49,301 bases of DNA from Desulfuromonas sp. (GCA_028685815.1 JAQUDG010000004.1:1-49301); one strand, 5' to 3'; numbered from the stretch's first letter, positions 19,846 through 30,179 are shown. The notes: a model not told the origin generated them from the letters alone. Translations and numbers: made by a program.

Positions 19846-21629
19846 TAGCCATTAAACTGGGTCTGATGAAGATCAAAGTAGTATCCCTTACCTGCAAACA
19901 GCTCCGCATGACTGCCACGCTCAAAGATCCTACCATCTCGCATAACCAGAATTTCATCCGCATGCATCACCGTTGACAAGCGGTGCGCTATAACAAAAGT
20001 AGTGCGTCCGCGCATAAGGTTTTCCAGCGCATCCTGCACCACTGTTTCACTTTGAGTGTCAAGGGCGCTGGTCGCTTCGTCCAACAGCAGGATAGAGGCA
20101 TCACGCAGAATTGCGCGGGCGATACTCAGGCGTTGGCGCTGTCCACCGGAAAGACGCACACCGCGATCGCCTATGACGGTTTCGAGACCCTGTGGCATTT
20201 GTTGAATAAAATCCGCAGCATATGCCAGCTCTAGCGCATGCCATACTTCGGCATCGCTGGCGTCTAGTTTAGCGTAGCGGATATTATTGGCGATAGTGTC
20301 GTGAAACAGAAAAATCTCTTGATCCACGAGAGCAATCTGCTGCTTTAGGCTCCTCTGAGTTACCCTAGAAATATCCTTGCCATCAATAGTTATTTTACCG
20401 TTAATCGGGTCATAAAAACGCGCCAGCAAGCCAATTACGGTTGATTTCCCCGCGCCACTTGCCCCAACCAGCGCCACCGTTGTCCCCGGTTTCACGTCCA
20501 AGTTAAAGTCATGCATGACAAGTTTTCCTGCATACCCAGCCGTAGAATTATCGGCAAGTTCAGCCGCTGTACCCTCTGCAGCATAGCCAAAATCCACATG
20601 CTCAAAAACCACGTGTCCCTTCACTTTGCCCAGAGCCTGTGCAGTGGGAGCATCATCGAGGTCAACCGGGGTATCCATCATGCTAAATACCCGCTCGGCT
20701 GCACCGACGGCCTTCTGGATGACGTTATTGGTCTTCACCAACCGCTTCAGCGGGCCGTACATCATTCCCATAGCGGTAATAAATGAAAGGAGCTCCCCTT
20801 GAGTAATATGCCCCTGTAAAACACGATTAAGGCCGTGCCACAGCACCCCCGCAGCCCCGAATGATGAGAGCAACTCCACTATCGGCGAACTGGCAGAGTC
20901 ATAGCGGATCATCTTGGCGACACGCCGATAGTAGTTGTGGTTTTCGACCTCAAAACGCTGTTTTTCGTGCTCTTCGGTACCAAAGGCCTTAACCACCTTA
21001 ATGCCGCCGAAGGCTTCTTGCAGAATTCCAGTAAGGTTGCCAATATTCACCAGACTCTTACGCACATATCGCTTAATACGCCGGCCTATATATGTCGCCG
21101 GAACTATCGCAACTGGCAGCACCACAAAAGCCACCAGAGCCAAACGCCAGTCATTGTAAAACAACAACACTACCAAACCGATCAGAGTGAGGCCCTCACG
21201 CACGACAGCAACCAGTTCGTCCGCAGCGGATTTCTGGAGGGTGGCTACATCATTGATGATGCGCGAGACCAGCGTACCTGATTGAACTCTGGAATAAAAA
21301 CCCATGGATAAGCGTAATGTGTGCGCGTATAGATCGTTGCGCAGATCCTGCACCACCAGTTGTCCCGCAGTTTTAATATAAAACTCTTGCACATAGCGTG
21401 ATCCTCCCTTGAGCAGAGCAAGACCAATCACTATCATGGGGACAAAACGGATAAAGGCTTCCCCACCAGGCGCAAGGACATGATCCACCAGCGGTTGCAC
21501 CAACTTAGCTACAGCGACATCGCTAGCGGCAACCCCTAGCGAGGCTATCATCGCAATAATAATGCGGGGTAGATATGCTCTAGAATAGCGCAGCAGGCGC
21601 TTATAGACGGCAAGACTATCTTTCTTCAA
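19845..21629 (-). CDS. msbA: Lipid A export ABC transporter MsbA (TTG start)
   Basis: Fused ABC transmembrane and ATPase domains: VALVGASGAGKSTVIGLLARFYDP, LSGGQRQRLSIARAILRDASILLLDEATSALD; lipid A cluster context. Confidence 0.93.
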   Translation of the reverse strand: MKKDSLAVYKRLLRYSRAYLPRIIIAMIASLGVAASDVAVAKLVQPLVDHVLAPGGEAFIRFVPMIVIGLALLKGGSRYVQEFYIKTAGQLVVQDLRNDLYAHTLRLSMGFYSRVQSGTLVSRIINDVATLQKSAADELVAVVREGLTLIGLVVLLFYNDWRLALVAFVVLPVAIVPATYIGRRIKRYVRKSLVNIGNLTGILQEAFGGIKVVKAFGTEEHEKQRFEVENHNYYRRVAKMIRYDSASSPIVELLSSFGAAGVLWHGLNRVLQGHITQGELLSFITAMGMMYGPLKRLVKTNNVIQKAVGAAERVFSMMDTPVDLDDAPTAQALGKVKGHVVFEHVDFGYAAEGTAAELADNSTAGYAGKLVMHDFNLDVKPGTTVALVGASGAGKSTVIGLLARFYDPINGKITIDGKDISRVTQRSLKQQIALVDQEIFLFHDTIANNIRYAKLDASDAEVWHALELAYAADFIQQMPQGLETVIGDRGVRLSGGQRQRLSIARAILRDASILLLDEATSALDTQSETVVQDALENLMRGRTTFVIAHRLSTVMHADEILVMRDGRIFERGSHAELFAGKGYYFDLHQTQFNG

Positions 21630-22785
21630 AATTACCCTTCTGACTCAGTTCTTGGAGCATACGCACCACCCGCTCCGCACAACCAGGTGTTCCCATCCGG
21701 ACTCGGATACCCTCTAGATTGGCGAGCATCTCCTTGCGGTAGGGGGCATCATCGAGAATGCGCTGTATTTCTGCGGCTATGGCAGCAGCGTTGGCCTCCT
21801 GCTGGAGCAATTCCTTAACTACAGTGCGACCGGCCACGATGTTGGGCAGGCCGAAATGACTTATGGAGACTAGGCGCTTACCTATCGCATAGGTCAAGGC
21901 TGAACCTCGGTAGATAATAACCATGGGGGTCTGCATCAGCGCGGTCTGCAGAGTTACCGTGCCGGAAACGGCGATAACGGCATCACAGGCGGTTACTGCA
22001 TCATAGATAGTGTCATCGACTAACTTTACATTCAGGCCGCTGCCCGTGACACTGGCATTCAGCTGGGTGCGGTCTAGCCCCGCTGCAACCGGAAGGAGAA
22101 ATCCCACCCCAGGGTAGCGCTGCGCGAGCAATTGACCCGCTTCTAACATAACTGGCAGTGAATAATGGATTTCATTGGCACGGCTACCAGGCAGCAACCC
22201 GATAACGGGAGCCGCCCTACTCAAGTCGTACGTCGCGCGCACTTCTGCGGCTGAAGTTTCTGTCTTGGCTTCATCTAGCAGCGGATGTCCGACATAGCGC
22301 ACATCTATGTCCAGCCCCGCATAATATTCGGGTTCAAACGGCAGAATCGCGGCTAACTTGTCGACATCCCGCGCAATTGCATGCACCCGACCCCGCCGCC
22401 AGGCCCACACCTGCGGACTGACATAGTACAGTACCGGGATACCCGCCTTACGGGCCAGCTTAGCAATGCGCAGATTGAAATCAGGGGAGTCGATAAGAAC
22501 CACTACGTCGGTACGCGCAGTGCTGCTGTGCAGGGCACGTTTGATGTCCCGATAAACGCTCCATATTCTGGGCAGATGGCGCACCACCTCGACCAGGCCC
22601 ATCACTGCCAGCTCAGATGAAGAGCGTAAAACCGAGCATCCAGCAGCCTTCATCCGCGGGCCAGCAACACCATAAAAATGCAGGGAAGGATCGAGCCTGG
22701 CAGCGGCTTTGATCATATTGGCGCCCAGGATATCTCCGGAGGCTTCGCCGGCAATAACCAGAACCCGTTTAAATGTTTCATCCAC
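21616..22785 (-). CDS. lpxB: Lipid-A-disaccharide synthase
   Basis: VLVIAGEASGDILGANMI, PVLYYVSPQVWAWRRGRVHAIA, YVGHPLLDE, LLPGSRANEI. Confidence 0.97.
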   Translation of the reverse strand: MDETFKRVLVIAGEASGDILGANMIKAAARLDPSLHFYGVAGPRMKAAGCSVLRSSSELAVMGLVEVVRHLPRIWSVYRDIKRALHSSTARTDVVVLIDSPDFNLRIAKLARKAGIPVLYYVSPQVWAWRRGRVHAIARDVDKLAAILPFEPEYYAGLDIDVRYVGHPLLDEAKTETSAAEVRATYDLSRAAPVIGLLPGSRANEIHYSLPVMLEAGQLLAQRYPGVGFLLPVAAGLDRTQLNASVTGSGLNVKLVDDTIYDAVTACDAVIAVSGTVTLQTALMQTPMVIIYRGSALTYAIGKRLVSISHFGLPNIVAGRTVVKELLQQEANAAAIAAEIQRILDDAPYRKEMLANLEGIRVRMGTPGCAERVVRMLQELSQKGNFEER

Positions 22786-22806
22786 AGCGTTTACCTCTAT
22801 CCTGCG

Positions 22807-23586
22807 TCAGGATCGGACGATACCGCGCTCACTCTGGCGCACAAAGTCAATCAACAACCTTACAGATGGAGGGACGTCATCCCAAGCCTCAATTTCGTTC
22901 AACGCATCTTCCTGCAGCTTCCCAGAGCGAAACAGCACCCGATAAGCTTTTTTGATGGCGCTTAACTCTACATCGGAGAAACCACGCCGTTTTAAGCCTA
23001 CCAGATTGAGGCCGACGGTTTTAGCGCGGTCTCCTTGGACAATGACAAAAGGGACTACATCCTGCGCAATCATGGAACCGCCGCTAGCCATCACATGGCT
23101 GCCGACGCGGGTGAACTGATGCACAGCGGACATACCACCCAAAATGGCATAATCGTCCACTTGCACATGGCCAGCAAGGGTTGCGGCGTTGGCAAGAATG
23201 ACATGATTGCCCACCCTGCAGTCATGTGCCACATGGGTATAAGCCATAAATAGATTATCGTTGCCAACGCGGGTCTCCCCCCCACCATCTTCAGTGCCGA
23301 GATGGAGCGTGGTAAATTCACGGATCTTATTTCGCTCGCCTATAACAAGGGTACTTTCTTCGCCGTGAAACTTCAGATCCTGCGGTATAGCTCCTATAGA
23401 GGCAAACTGAAATATCTCATTATCACAGCCGATGGTGGTACGTCCTTCAATGACCACATGAGGCCCCACAACAGTACCGGCCCCAATCTTAACCTCACTG
23501 CGGATGATACTGTAAGCACCTACGCGGACATCGTCTGCTAGTTGCGCCCCCTCTTCTATAATAGCGCTAGCGTGAATACGGACCAC
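22807..23586 (-). CDS. lpxA: Acyl-ACP--UDP-N-acetylglucosamine O-acyltransferase
   Basis: Left-handed beta-helix hexapeptides; THVAHDCRVGNHVILANAATLAGHVQVDDYAILGGMSAVHQFTRVG. Confidence 0.97.
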   Translation of the reverse strand: MVRIHASAIIEEGAQLADDVRVGAYSIIRSEVKIGAGTVVGPHVVIEGRTTIGCDNEIFQFASIGAIPQDLKFHGEESTLVIGERNKIREFTTLHLGTEDGGGETRVGNDNLFMAYTHVAHDCRVGNHVILANAATLAGHVQVDDYAILGGMSAVHQFTRVGSHVMASGGSMIAQDVVPFVIVQGDRAKTVGLNLVGLKRRGFSDVELSAIKKAYRVLFRSGKLQEDALNEIEAWDDVPPSVRLLIDFVRQSERGIVRS

Positions 23587-24033
23587 TCATTCCTCCCGAT
23601 TCGCAAAAGTTGCCTTCAATACAGCCTCAGCTACGAGAACCTCACCAACGCGAGCCTTACCCGAGAACTGATATATGCCGCGCCGCTGCCGCATAAGTAC
23701 CATGCTCATTCTCAGCACATCGCCTGGACGCACTGGCTTTCTGAATCTGGCTTTGTCGATACCGGTAAAATAAGTGATCTTTTCATTTTGGATTTCGTCA
23801 TGCAGGATCGCAAACAGGCCACCGACTTGTGCCATAGACTCAATGATCAAAACCCCAGGCATAACCGGGTGTCCGGGGAAATGCCCCTGGAAAAAAGGCT
23901 CGTTGATGGTCACATTCTTGATCCCGACGATTCCTGCGTCCGGGTCGTAACTTTCAATCCCATCTACGAGTAAAAAAGGATAGCGATGGGGGAGACGCTG
24001 CATAATTTCACTAGCGTTCATATACATGGGCAT
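23587..24033 (-). CDS. fabZ: 3-hydroxyacyl-ACP dehydratase FabZ
   Basis: LPHRYPFLLVDGIES, NEPFFQGHFPGHPVMPGVLIIESMAQVGG. Confidence 0.97.
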   Translation of the reverse strand: MPMYMNASEIMQRLPHRYPFLLVDGIESYDPDAGIVGIKNVTINEPFFQGHFPGHPVMPGVLIIESMAQVGGLFAILHDEIQNEKITYFTGIDKARFRKPVRPGDVLRMSMVLMRQRRGIYQFSGKARVGEVLVAEAVLKATFANREE

Positions 24034-24037
24034 GTTT

Positions 24038-25069
24038 TCAATCTTTCCCTAATAGTTGCTCCAGCTGATCAAGCTTCCGACGCATCTCTGTTAGTTCACG
24101 CCGCATACGCGGTAGCTGCTGAAAAGACATAGAGGCCTTGAGCCATTCACGGTGTGCGAATGCTGGCACCCCAGAAACCACTTGATTTCCTTTGGTATTG
24201 CCACTGAGGGCACCACGCGCCCCCACAGTCAAGTTATCGCCGGTCGTGATGTGGCCAGCCGTAGCCGATTGTCCGCCAAAGGTACAATGGTTCCCTATCT
24301 TGGTACTGCCGGAAATGCCGACCTGAGCCGCCATCACCGTATGAGCTCCGACACGCACGTTGTGGCCTATCTGTATCAGGTTATCCAGCTTGCATCCACG
24401 TGCGATCACGGTCAGTCCCAGAGTGGCGCGATCCACACAGGTATTGGCACCAATCTCGACATCATCTTCAAGCACCACATGCCCAACCTGGGGAATTTTA
24501 TAATATTCCTCACCATCAGGAGCAAAGCCGAAACCATCCGAGCCAATAACCGCACCGGGCTGCAAAATAACCCGCTCACCCAGAATCGAGCCTTCACGTA
24601 TCAGAGCACCTGCGTGCAAGACACAACCAGATCCGATTTTAACATCGGCATAAACCACCACATTGGGATGCACAATGGTCCCTGCGCCAATGCTGACGCG
24701 TTCTCCAATAACCACTCCTGCTTCAATGGTGACATCAGCACCGATATCCGCGCTGTCAGCCACAACAGCGTGCGGCGATATCCCTTTTGCTTCAGGCCCG
24801 TGTACATGCAGGTGGGTAAGTATCTGCGCAAAAGCCAGATAAGGGTTGGGACATACCAAGTATGTCTTATCGGTGCGACTCAGCGGCACGGCGCAGATAA
24901 TAGCTGAAGCGGCGCAAGTTTCAGCCGCTTTAGCATAACGTTTATTGGCCAGAAAAGTGATGTCCCCCTCGCTGGCCGCGTCTAGAGGTGCTAGCGCCCG
25001 TATTTCAAGGGACGGGTCCCCGACAACTTCGGCCCCGGTGAGCCGAGCAAGTTCTTCAATGGTAGCCAT
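24038..25069 (-). CDS. lpxD: UDP-3-O-(3-hydroxyacyl)glucosamine N-acyltransferase
   Basis: Hexapeptide repeats; GSDGFGFAPDGEEYYKIPQVGHVVLEDDVEIGANTCVDRATLG, LIQIGHNVRVGAHTVMAAQVGISGS. Confidence 0.97.
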   Translation of the reverse strand: MATIEELARLTGAEVVGDPSLEIRALAPLDAASEGDITFLANKRYAKAAETCAASAIICAVPLSRTDKTYLVCPNPYLAFAQILTHLHVHGPEAKGISPHAVVADSADIGADVTIEAGVVIGERVSIGAGTIVHPNVVVYADVKIGSGCVLHAGALIREGSILGERVILQPGAVIGSDGFGFAPDGEEYYKIPQVGHVVLEDDVEIGANTCVDRATLGLTVIARGCKLDNLIQIGHNVRVGAHTVMAAQVGISGSTKIGNHCTFGGQSATAGHITTGDNLTVGARGALSGNTKGNQVVSGVPAFAHREWLKASMSFQQLPRMRRELTEMRRKLDQLEQLLGKD

Positions 25070-25080
25070 AATATCTTCCG

Positions 25081-25596
25081 TTAGTGATTACCTTTATATT
25101 CCTTATTATACATTTCAATAAGCTTATCGGTGTAGTCCAGCGCCGCATCCGCATACACGAGTTGACTCTTTTCCATCATCACGCTGATCTTCTCTTTTTC
25201 ACTTAAGGCTACGACCTGCTGCCCAAGATCACGCAAAATCTGCTGGGTATAGCGCTCTTCCCGCGCCTTCATCTCATCTTGCTTGTCTTTAACATAACGC
25301 TGATAATCCCGTACCTGTTGCTCAAACTCTATCTGCTTCTCTTCTCTAGCGGCTTCAGACAGCATTCCCATTTGCTTCTTCAGAGATTCCTGCAATGCCT
25401 GAAGATCACCTTGACGTTGTTTAACCTGATCTTCAATCCCAGCTATTTCGGACTCCATTTTACCTTTTGCCGCCTGACCTGCCGCGGACAGACTCAATGC
25501 CTTTTGCAAATCTACGTAGCCAATAGAAATATCAGCAGCTTGAATCGAAGTAGCCATAAACATAAATGTTAGAAAAATTGCACTCAGTCGTTTCAT
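25081..25596 (-). CDS. skp: OmpH/Skp family periplasmic chaperone
   Basis: Signal peptide; IGYVDLQKALSLSAAGQAAKGKMESE, coiled-coil; bamA-skp-lpxD order. Confidence 0.92.
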   Translation of the reverse strand: MKRLSAIFLTFMFMATSIQAADISIGYVDLQKALSLSAAGQAAKGKMESEIAGIEDQVKQRQGDLQALQESLKKQMGMLSEAAREEKQIEFEQQVRDYQRYVKDKQDEMKAREERYTQQILRDLGQQVVALSEKEKISVMMEKSQLVYADAALDYTDKLIEMYNKEYKGNH

Positions 25597-25681
25597 TTCT
25601 GTCTCCTTTAATTGTTAGTTTTCCATGTGTTACCCATTGCTATGCACCATTATGCCGGCAAAACAATCTACCAATGTCAGA

Positions 25682-27985
25682 TTAAAAGAATTTTCCGATA
25701 GAGAAATCGAATGCTGACTTGTCTTCATAGTCATATGGGTCGAGATTATAGCCCCACTCTAGGCGCAACGGACCAAGCGGGCTCTGCCAGCGGATTCCCA
25801 CCCCAACACTGTAGCGTAAATCGGAGAAATAGTCCTCATCCTCACCCCAAGCGTTGCCGATGTCAAAAAACACCAGCCCCTTAAGTTGCGCATCTTTGAT
25901 AAGCGGGAATAGAACTTCCAAGTTGGCGTATGCCATCTTCTCCCCCCCGATATAATCGTAATCGTTGTCCGACAGCTTATATATTGGGTCGTTATTTTCA
26001 TCGTATCCGGCAAAATAATTACGCGGTTCCCGCGGACCGACCTCACGCGTCTCGAAACCACGAATGGTGTTAATGCCGCCGAGGAAGAAACGCTCATTTA
26101 GTGGCACATTTTTTCCATTGTAACCGCTTACATAGCCAATTCTGGCGTGGGGGGTAAATACAATCCCCCACTTAATCGGGAAAAAATGGCGGTAATCGGC
26201 AATGGTCTTAACAAATTTTTCTGTTCCCCCAAGACCGGCAACCTCTACCGAAAACTCCGTCATATAACCGCGACTGGGGTCAGGACGAAAGTCTGTGGTA
26301 TTTTTAGAGATCGAAGAATACAAAGAAGATATCGTTGATTTACCCTCTTGTTCGCGAATATACCAAGAAGAGTATGGACTGATATCATAGATATCTTGCA
26401 GCTCCAACTTATATACAAAGAACAGGCGCGTTTCATAGGAGAGCGGCAACCCAAGCTTTACTTTGCCCCCAGTGGACTCTATGGAATATTCATCCCACTC
26501 GCGATCGGTGCGGTAGGCATCAAAACCTAGAGCCAAGTTCTTGTCCATAAAATAGGGATTGAGTAAGCCTATCCGATAATTGGTGTAATCACCTCCAATG
26601 GAGGCGGCTAAATTAAGTTGAAGCGCCTTGCCCAGAAAGTTATCCTGACTGACTGAACCCTGTCCGATAAAACCATCGGTGGAGGAAAAACCAAAACCGA
26701 CACTGAAGCTGCCGGTGGGTTGCTCTTTAACGTCGACATCTACATCCATGGTCGCTGGGTCATCGTGTCTGGGGATGGAGTCAACATTTACTTCGCTAAA
26801 GAAACCAAGATTGTTGATGCGCTTCCGGCTATTCTCAAGCCGACCCGAGCTGTAGATTTCACCCTCTACCAAGGTCAATTCCCGCCGAACGACTTTATCA
26901 CGCGTTTTGGTGTTACCACTGATGTTGATCCGACCGATATTTACCTGAATCCCCTGCTCGATATCGAAGGTCAGACTTACTTCTTTTTTTTCATCGTCAA
27001 TAAGGGTAAACGGCGACACATTGACATAGGCATAACCACGGTTGCTGTAATAACTGTCGAGTTTATCCATATTCTTCCGCATTTTTTCGCGGCTGAACAC
27101 TTCGCCCAGAACAAAATCTAGCTCCTGAAGCATCTCATCTTTTTCAAGGAGCAGGTCCCCCTTAATATCCACCTGCCCTACGTGGTATTCTGGCCCCTCA
27201 TCTATTTCGATGAAAATATCCATCTTAGTTCGGTCTTCAGAGAGGACAATATGCGGTTGTTTCACATCCACCCTGACGCGCCCTACGTTGAAATACTGAT
27301 CACGAATAATCATCAGGTCATTCTGCAACATATCTTCGTTATATTTGCCACCACTGGTCAGCCAAGAAAAAATCCACCATTGTTTGGTCTGGATGAATTT
27401 ACGCAGTTGGCGGTCTGAATATGCTGAATTTCCTTCAAACTCGATATGGTCGATAGTGACCTTCTTACCTTCGGTGATATCGAAGAACACCGTAGCTTCG
27501 TTTTTATCGCTCACCTCAACTCGGTTGCTGACCTCAACGGCGTAAAAACCTTCTTCCTTATATAGACGCCGCAGGGCATCTTCACTCGCCTGCAAATCAC
27601 GCGCACGCAGGACACCTGGCGTTCTGATGGTGATCTCGGTGCGCAGCTTGGAACTTTTGAGCTCTTTATTGCCCTCGGTGCGAATTTTACGCACCAGCGG
27701 GCGTTCATCAACCCTATACACTAAGGTTGCAATTTCGCCTTCACGCTCAATCCGAGCTTCTACGTCTCTAAAGTATCCGAGCGCATAGATGGAACGCAGG
27801 TCAGAATCTATCACCGCTTCACTTACCGCTGTACCAGCAGCTACACGTACCACCTCTTTAACCGCAGCTAGGTCAATCCGCTTTACTCCGTCAATGCGAA
27901 CCGCAGCGAACGTCAGCAACTCGGCACTGACATTCCCAGCCCATAAAAAAAGTATGGTGAGCATAACTAAAATGCGTTTTGGCAT
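25682..27985 (-). CDS. bamA: Outer membrane protein assembly factor BamA
   Basis: POTRA repeats and Omp85 barrel; FFLGGINTIRGFETREVGPR; C-terminal SAFDFSIGKFF ends in Phe. Confidence 0.97.
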   Translation of the reverse strand: MPKRILVMLTILFLWAGNVSAELLTFAAVRIDGVKRIDLAAVKEVVRVAAGTAVSEAVIDSDLRSIYALGYFRDVEARIEREGEIATLVYRVDERPLVRKIRTEGNKELKSSKLRTEITIRTPGVLRARDLQASEDALRRLYKEEGFYAVEVSNRVEVSDKNEATVFFDITEGKKVTIDHIEFEGNSAYSDRQLRKFIQTKQWWIFSWLTSGGKYNEDMLQNDLMIIRDQYFNVGRVRVDVKQPHIVLSEDRTKMDIFIEIDEGPEYHVGQVDIKGDLLLEKDEMLQELDFVLGEVFSREKMRKNMDKLDSYYSNRGYAYVNVSPFTLIDDEKKEVSLTFDIEQGIQVNIGRINISGNTKTRDKVVRRELTLVEGEIYSSGRLENSRKRINNLGFFSEVNVDSIPRHDDPATMDVDVDVKEQPTGSFSVGFGFSSTDGFIGQGSVSQDNFLGKALQLNLAASIGGDYTNYRIGLLNPYFMDKNLALGFDAYRTDREWDEYSIESTGGKVKLGLPLSYETRLFFVYKLELQDIYDISPYSSWYIREQEGKSTISSLYSSISKNTTDFRPDPSRGYMTEFSVEVAGLGGTEKFVKTIADYRHFFPIKWGIVFTPHARIGYVSGYNGKNVPLNERFFLGGINTIRGFETREVGPREPRNYFAGYDENNDPIYKLSDNDYDYIGGEKMAYANLEVLFPLIKDAQLKGLVFFDIGNAWGEDEDYFSDLRYSVGVGIRWQSPLGPLRLEWGYNLDPYDYEDKSAFDFSIGKFF

Positions 27986-28208
27986 CTGGTAATTTCTCCT
28001 AAAACCCGTATAAGACCACGTTTAAACCTTGGGCAAACGCGTACAGTTTCAATATGTTCGGCTACTTATATTCTTTGTACCTGTGCTACATACGTATATT
28101 TGTATGTAAAAAATCAGAGCATTGTAGGAAATGCGCATAGATACGTAAACACCAAATGTTTTTGCAATATTCTTGCTTTAGGGTGACGGGATGGGCATGC
28201 AGGTTCTT

Positions 28209-28895
28209 TCATGCGGGGGTAAGCACCCCGTCTTGCAATTGAAGAACCCGGTCCATTCTGGCAGCCAGATCCATATTATGGGTAACCACAACCATGGTCA
28301 GGCCATACTCGGCGTGTAAATCTTCAAGCAGAGCGTATATCCCAGCGGAAGTAACGGAATCTAGATTGCCGGTAGGTTCGTCAGCTATTAAAATCTGCGG
28401 GCGCAGCACCAGTGCACGGGCAATGGCAACGCGTTGTTGCTCTCCGCCAGAGAGTTGCCCGGGTTTGTGTGCGCCGCGGTGCGCCAACCCCACCTGCTCC
28501 AGCAGAACCTGTGCCTGAGCCTTAGCCTGAGCACGTCTACTGCCACCTATGAGTGCAGGCAGCATGATGTTTTCCAGCGCACTGAATTCACCCAACAACT
28601 GATGAAACTGAAACACAAACCCCATATGCCGGTTGCGGAACGCATCCAGTTGTGCTGCTTTAAGGGCAAACATGTCGGTGCCTGCAAATAGACATTTACC
28701 CCGACTGGGCTTGTCCAAGGTACCAAGGATGTGCATCAGAGTAGTTTTGCCTGAACCGGACTCACCCACCACCGCAACCCGTTCTGCACGTGTGATAGAA
28801 AAATCGAGCCCACGCAACACCTGCACCACCGTTCCGTTGACACGGAATTCTTTTTCTAGCCCCTGAATCTCTACAAGAACATCTGATTGCGCCAT
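28209..28895 (-). CDS. lolD: Lipoprotein-releasing ABC transporter ATPase
   Basis: AVVGESGSGKTTLMHILGTLDKP, GFVFQFHQLLGEFSALENIMLP, LSGGEQQRVAIARALVLRPQILIADEPTGNLD. Confidence 0.95.
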   Translation of the reverse strand: MAQSDVLVEIQGLEKEFRVNGTVVQVLRGLDFSITRAERVAVVGESGSGKTTLMHILGTLDKPSRGKCLFAGTDMFALKAAQLDAFRNRHMGFVFQFHQLLGEFSALENIMLPALIGGSRRAQAKAQAQVLLEQVGLAHRGAHKPGQLSGGEQQRVAIARALVLRPQILIADEPTGNLDSVTSAGIYALLEDLHAEYGLTMVVVTHNMDLAARMDRVLQLQDGVLTPA

Positions 28896-28907
28896 ATCAC
28901 CATCTAC

Positions 28908-30179
28908 TTACTCATAGCGCAGTGATTCAGCCGGATCACTGCATGCTGCACGGCGAGCCGGATATACCGTCGCCAGCAGACAGATAATAAAAGCAGTCAC
29001 TATAACGGTAATGACATCTGCTGCCACAACCTGAGATGGAAAATGATCCATGCCATATACAGCGGTATCAAAAATTGTGACCCCTAGCTTTCGTTCGACC
29101 CAGGTAATCACCGCGTCGGCGTTCAGTGCCAAGGTTAATCCTAGGGCACTGCCTGCAACAGTACCGGCTATGCCGATAATCAACCCCTGGATCATAAATA
29201 TGCGCATAATACTCGATGCCGTCGCACCCATGGAGCGTAAAATAGCGATATCTTTATGTTTATCCATCACCACCATTATCAGGGTAGTCCCGATATTAAA
29301 GGCGGCAACCACCACAATAATTCCGAGGATGATAAACAACCCGAGTTTTTCCAGTTTCAGCGCGGCAAGAAACGATCCGAACATGTCTTCCCACGATCTG
29401 ACCGAATAGGGATAGCGAAAGGCTTCCCGTAGCTGCAGAGCTACGGCAGCAGCCTGATCAAAATGCTCAAGCTCCACCTCAATACCGCTGACCCGATCCT
29501 TTTCACCGACAAACCCCTGTGCCTGTTCTAAGGTTATGTAGGCGTAATACGCATCGAGAAATCCACCCTTGCTCCGAGATATAGCGACCACCTCAAACGG
29601 GCGAATCTTGGGGACAATCCCAAATGGGGTGAGGGAGAAATCCGGTGGAATTACCTGGATTTTATCGCCAACTACAACGCCGAGGGTAGCGGCAGTATCG
29701 GACGCAATAACAATCCCAGGAGTAACCTGATTGCGGGAACTCGCGTCAAAAAGAGCTTCTTGCACGTTTGCGGGGGGGTTGGAGGGACCGGTATCGTATT
29801 CAAGCCGCATAATGCGGTTGCTGCTGCGCACCCCTTTGATATTGGCAGGGGCGACATTGGCACCGGCGAGGAGCATTACCTCCTTGCTGACAAACGGTTC
29901 AGCCTGCTTCACCGCAGGGGAAACCGTCTGAATTTTACGCACCACCTGTTCCCAGTTGGGCATCCCCGCGTCCCGACTTTGCACCATGACATGCGCAACG
30001 TTGCCCAGAATCTGCTGGCGCACACCATCATGGAAACCAGTCATGATTGCCAGTACCAGAATCAAGGCAGCCACCCCAAGGGCGACACCGGCCACGGAGA
30101 TGAAACTGATAACCGAAATAAATGTCTGCTTGCGTTTCGCCTTGAGGTAGCGCAGGCCGATCAGCCATTCATAGCGCAT
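28908..30179 (-). CDS. lolC: Lipoprotein-releasing ABC transporter permease (LolC/E family)
   Basis: RYLKAKRKQTFISVISFISVAGVALGVAALILVLAIMTGF; FtsX-like C-terminal domain KDIAILRSMGATASSIMRIFMIQGLIIGIAGT. Confidence 0.93.
   Translation of the reverse strand: MRYEWLIGLRYLKAKRKQTFISVISFISVAGVALGVAALILVLAIMTGFHDGVRQQILGNVAHVMVQSRDAGMPNWEQVVRKIQTVSPAVKQAEPFVSKEVMLLAGANVAPANIKGVRSSNRIMRLEYDTGPSNPPANVQEALFDASSRNQVTPGIVIASDTAATLGVVVGDKIQVIPPDFSLTPFGIVPKIRPFEVVAISRSKGGFLDAYYAYITLEQAQGFVGEKDRVSGIEVELEHFDQAAAVALQLREAFRYPYSVRSWEDMFGSFLAALKLEKLGLFIILGIIVVVAAFNIGTTLIMVVMDKHKDIAILRSMGATASSIMRIFMIQGLIIGIAGTVAGSALGLTLALNADAVITWVERKLGVTIFDTAVYGMDHFPSQVVAADVITVIVTAFIICLLATVYPARRAACSDPAESLRYE

Noticed and set aside
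24152-24907. 251-aa plus-strand ORF opposite lpxD
   Set aside because: Antisense shadow of a well-supported CDS with regular hexapeptide codon pattern; no recognisable domain and no sensible start context.
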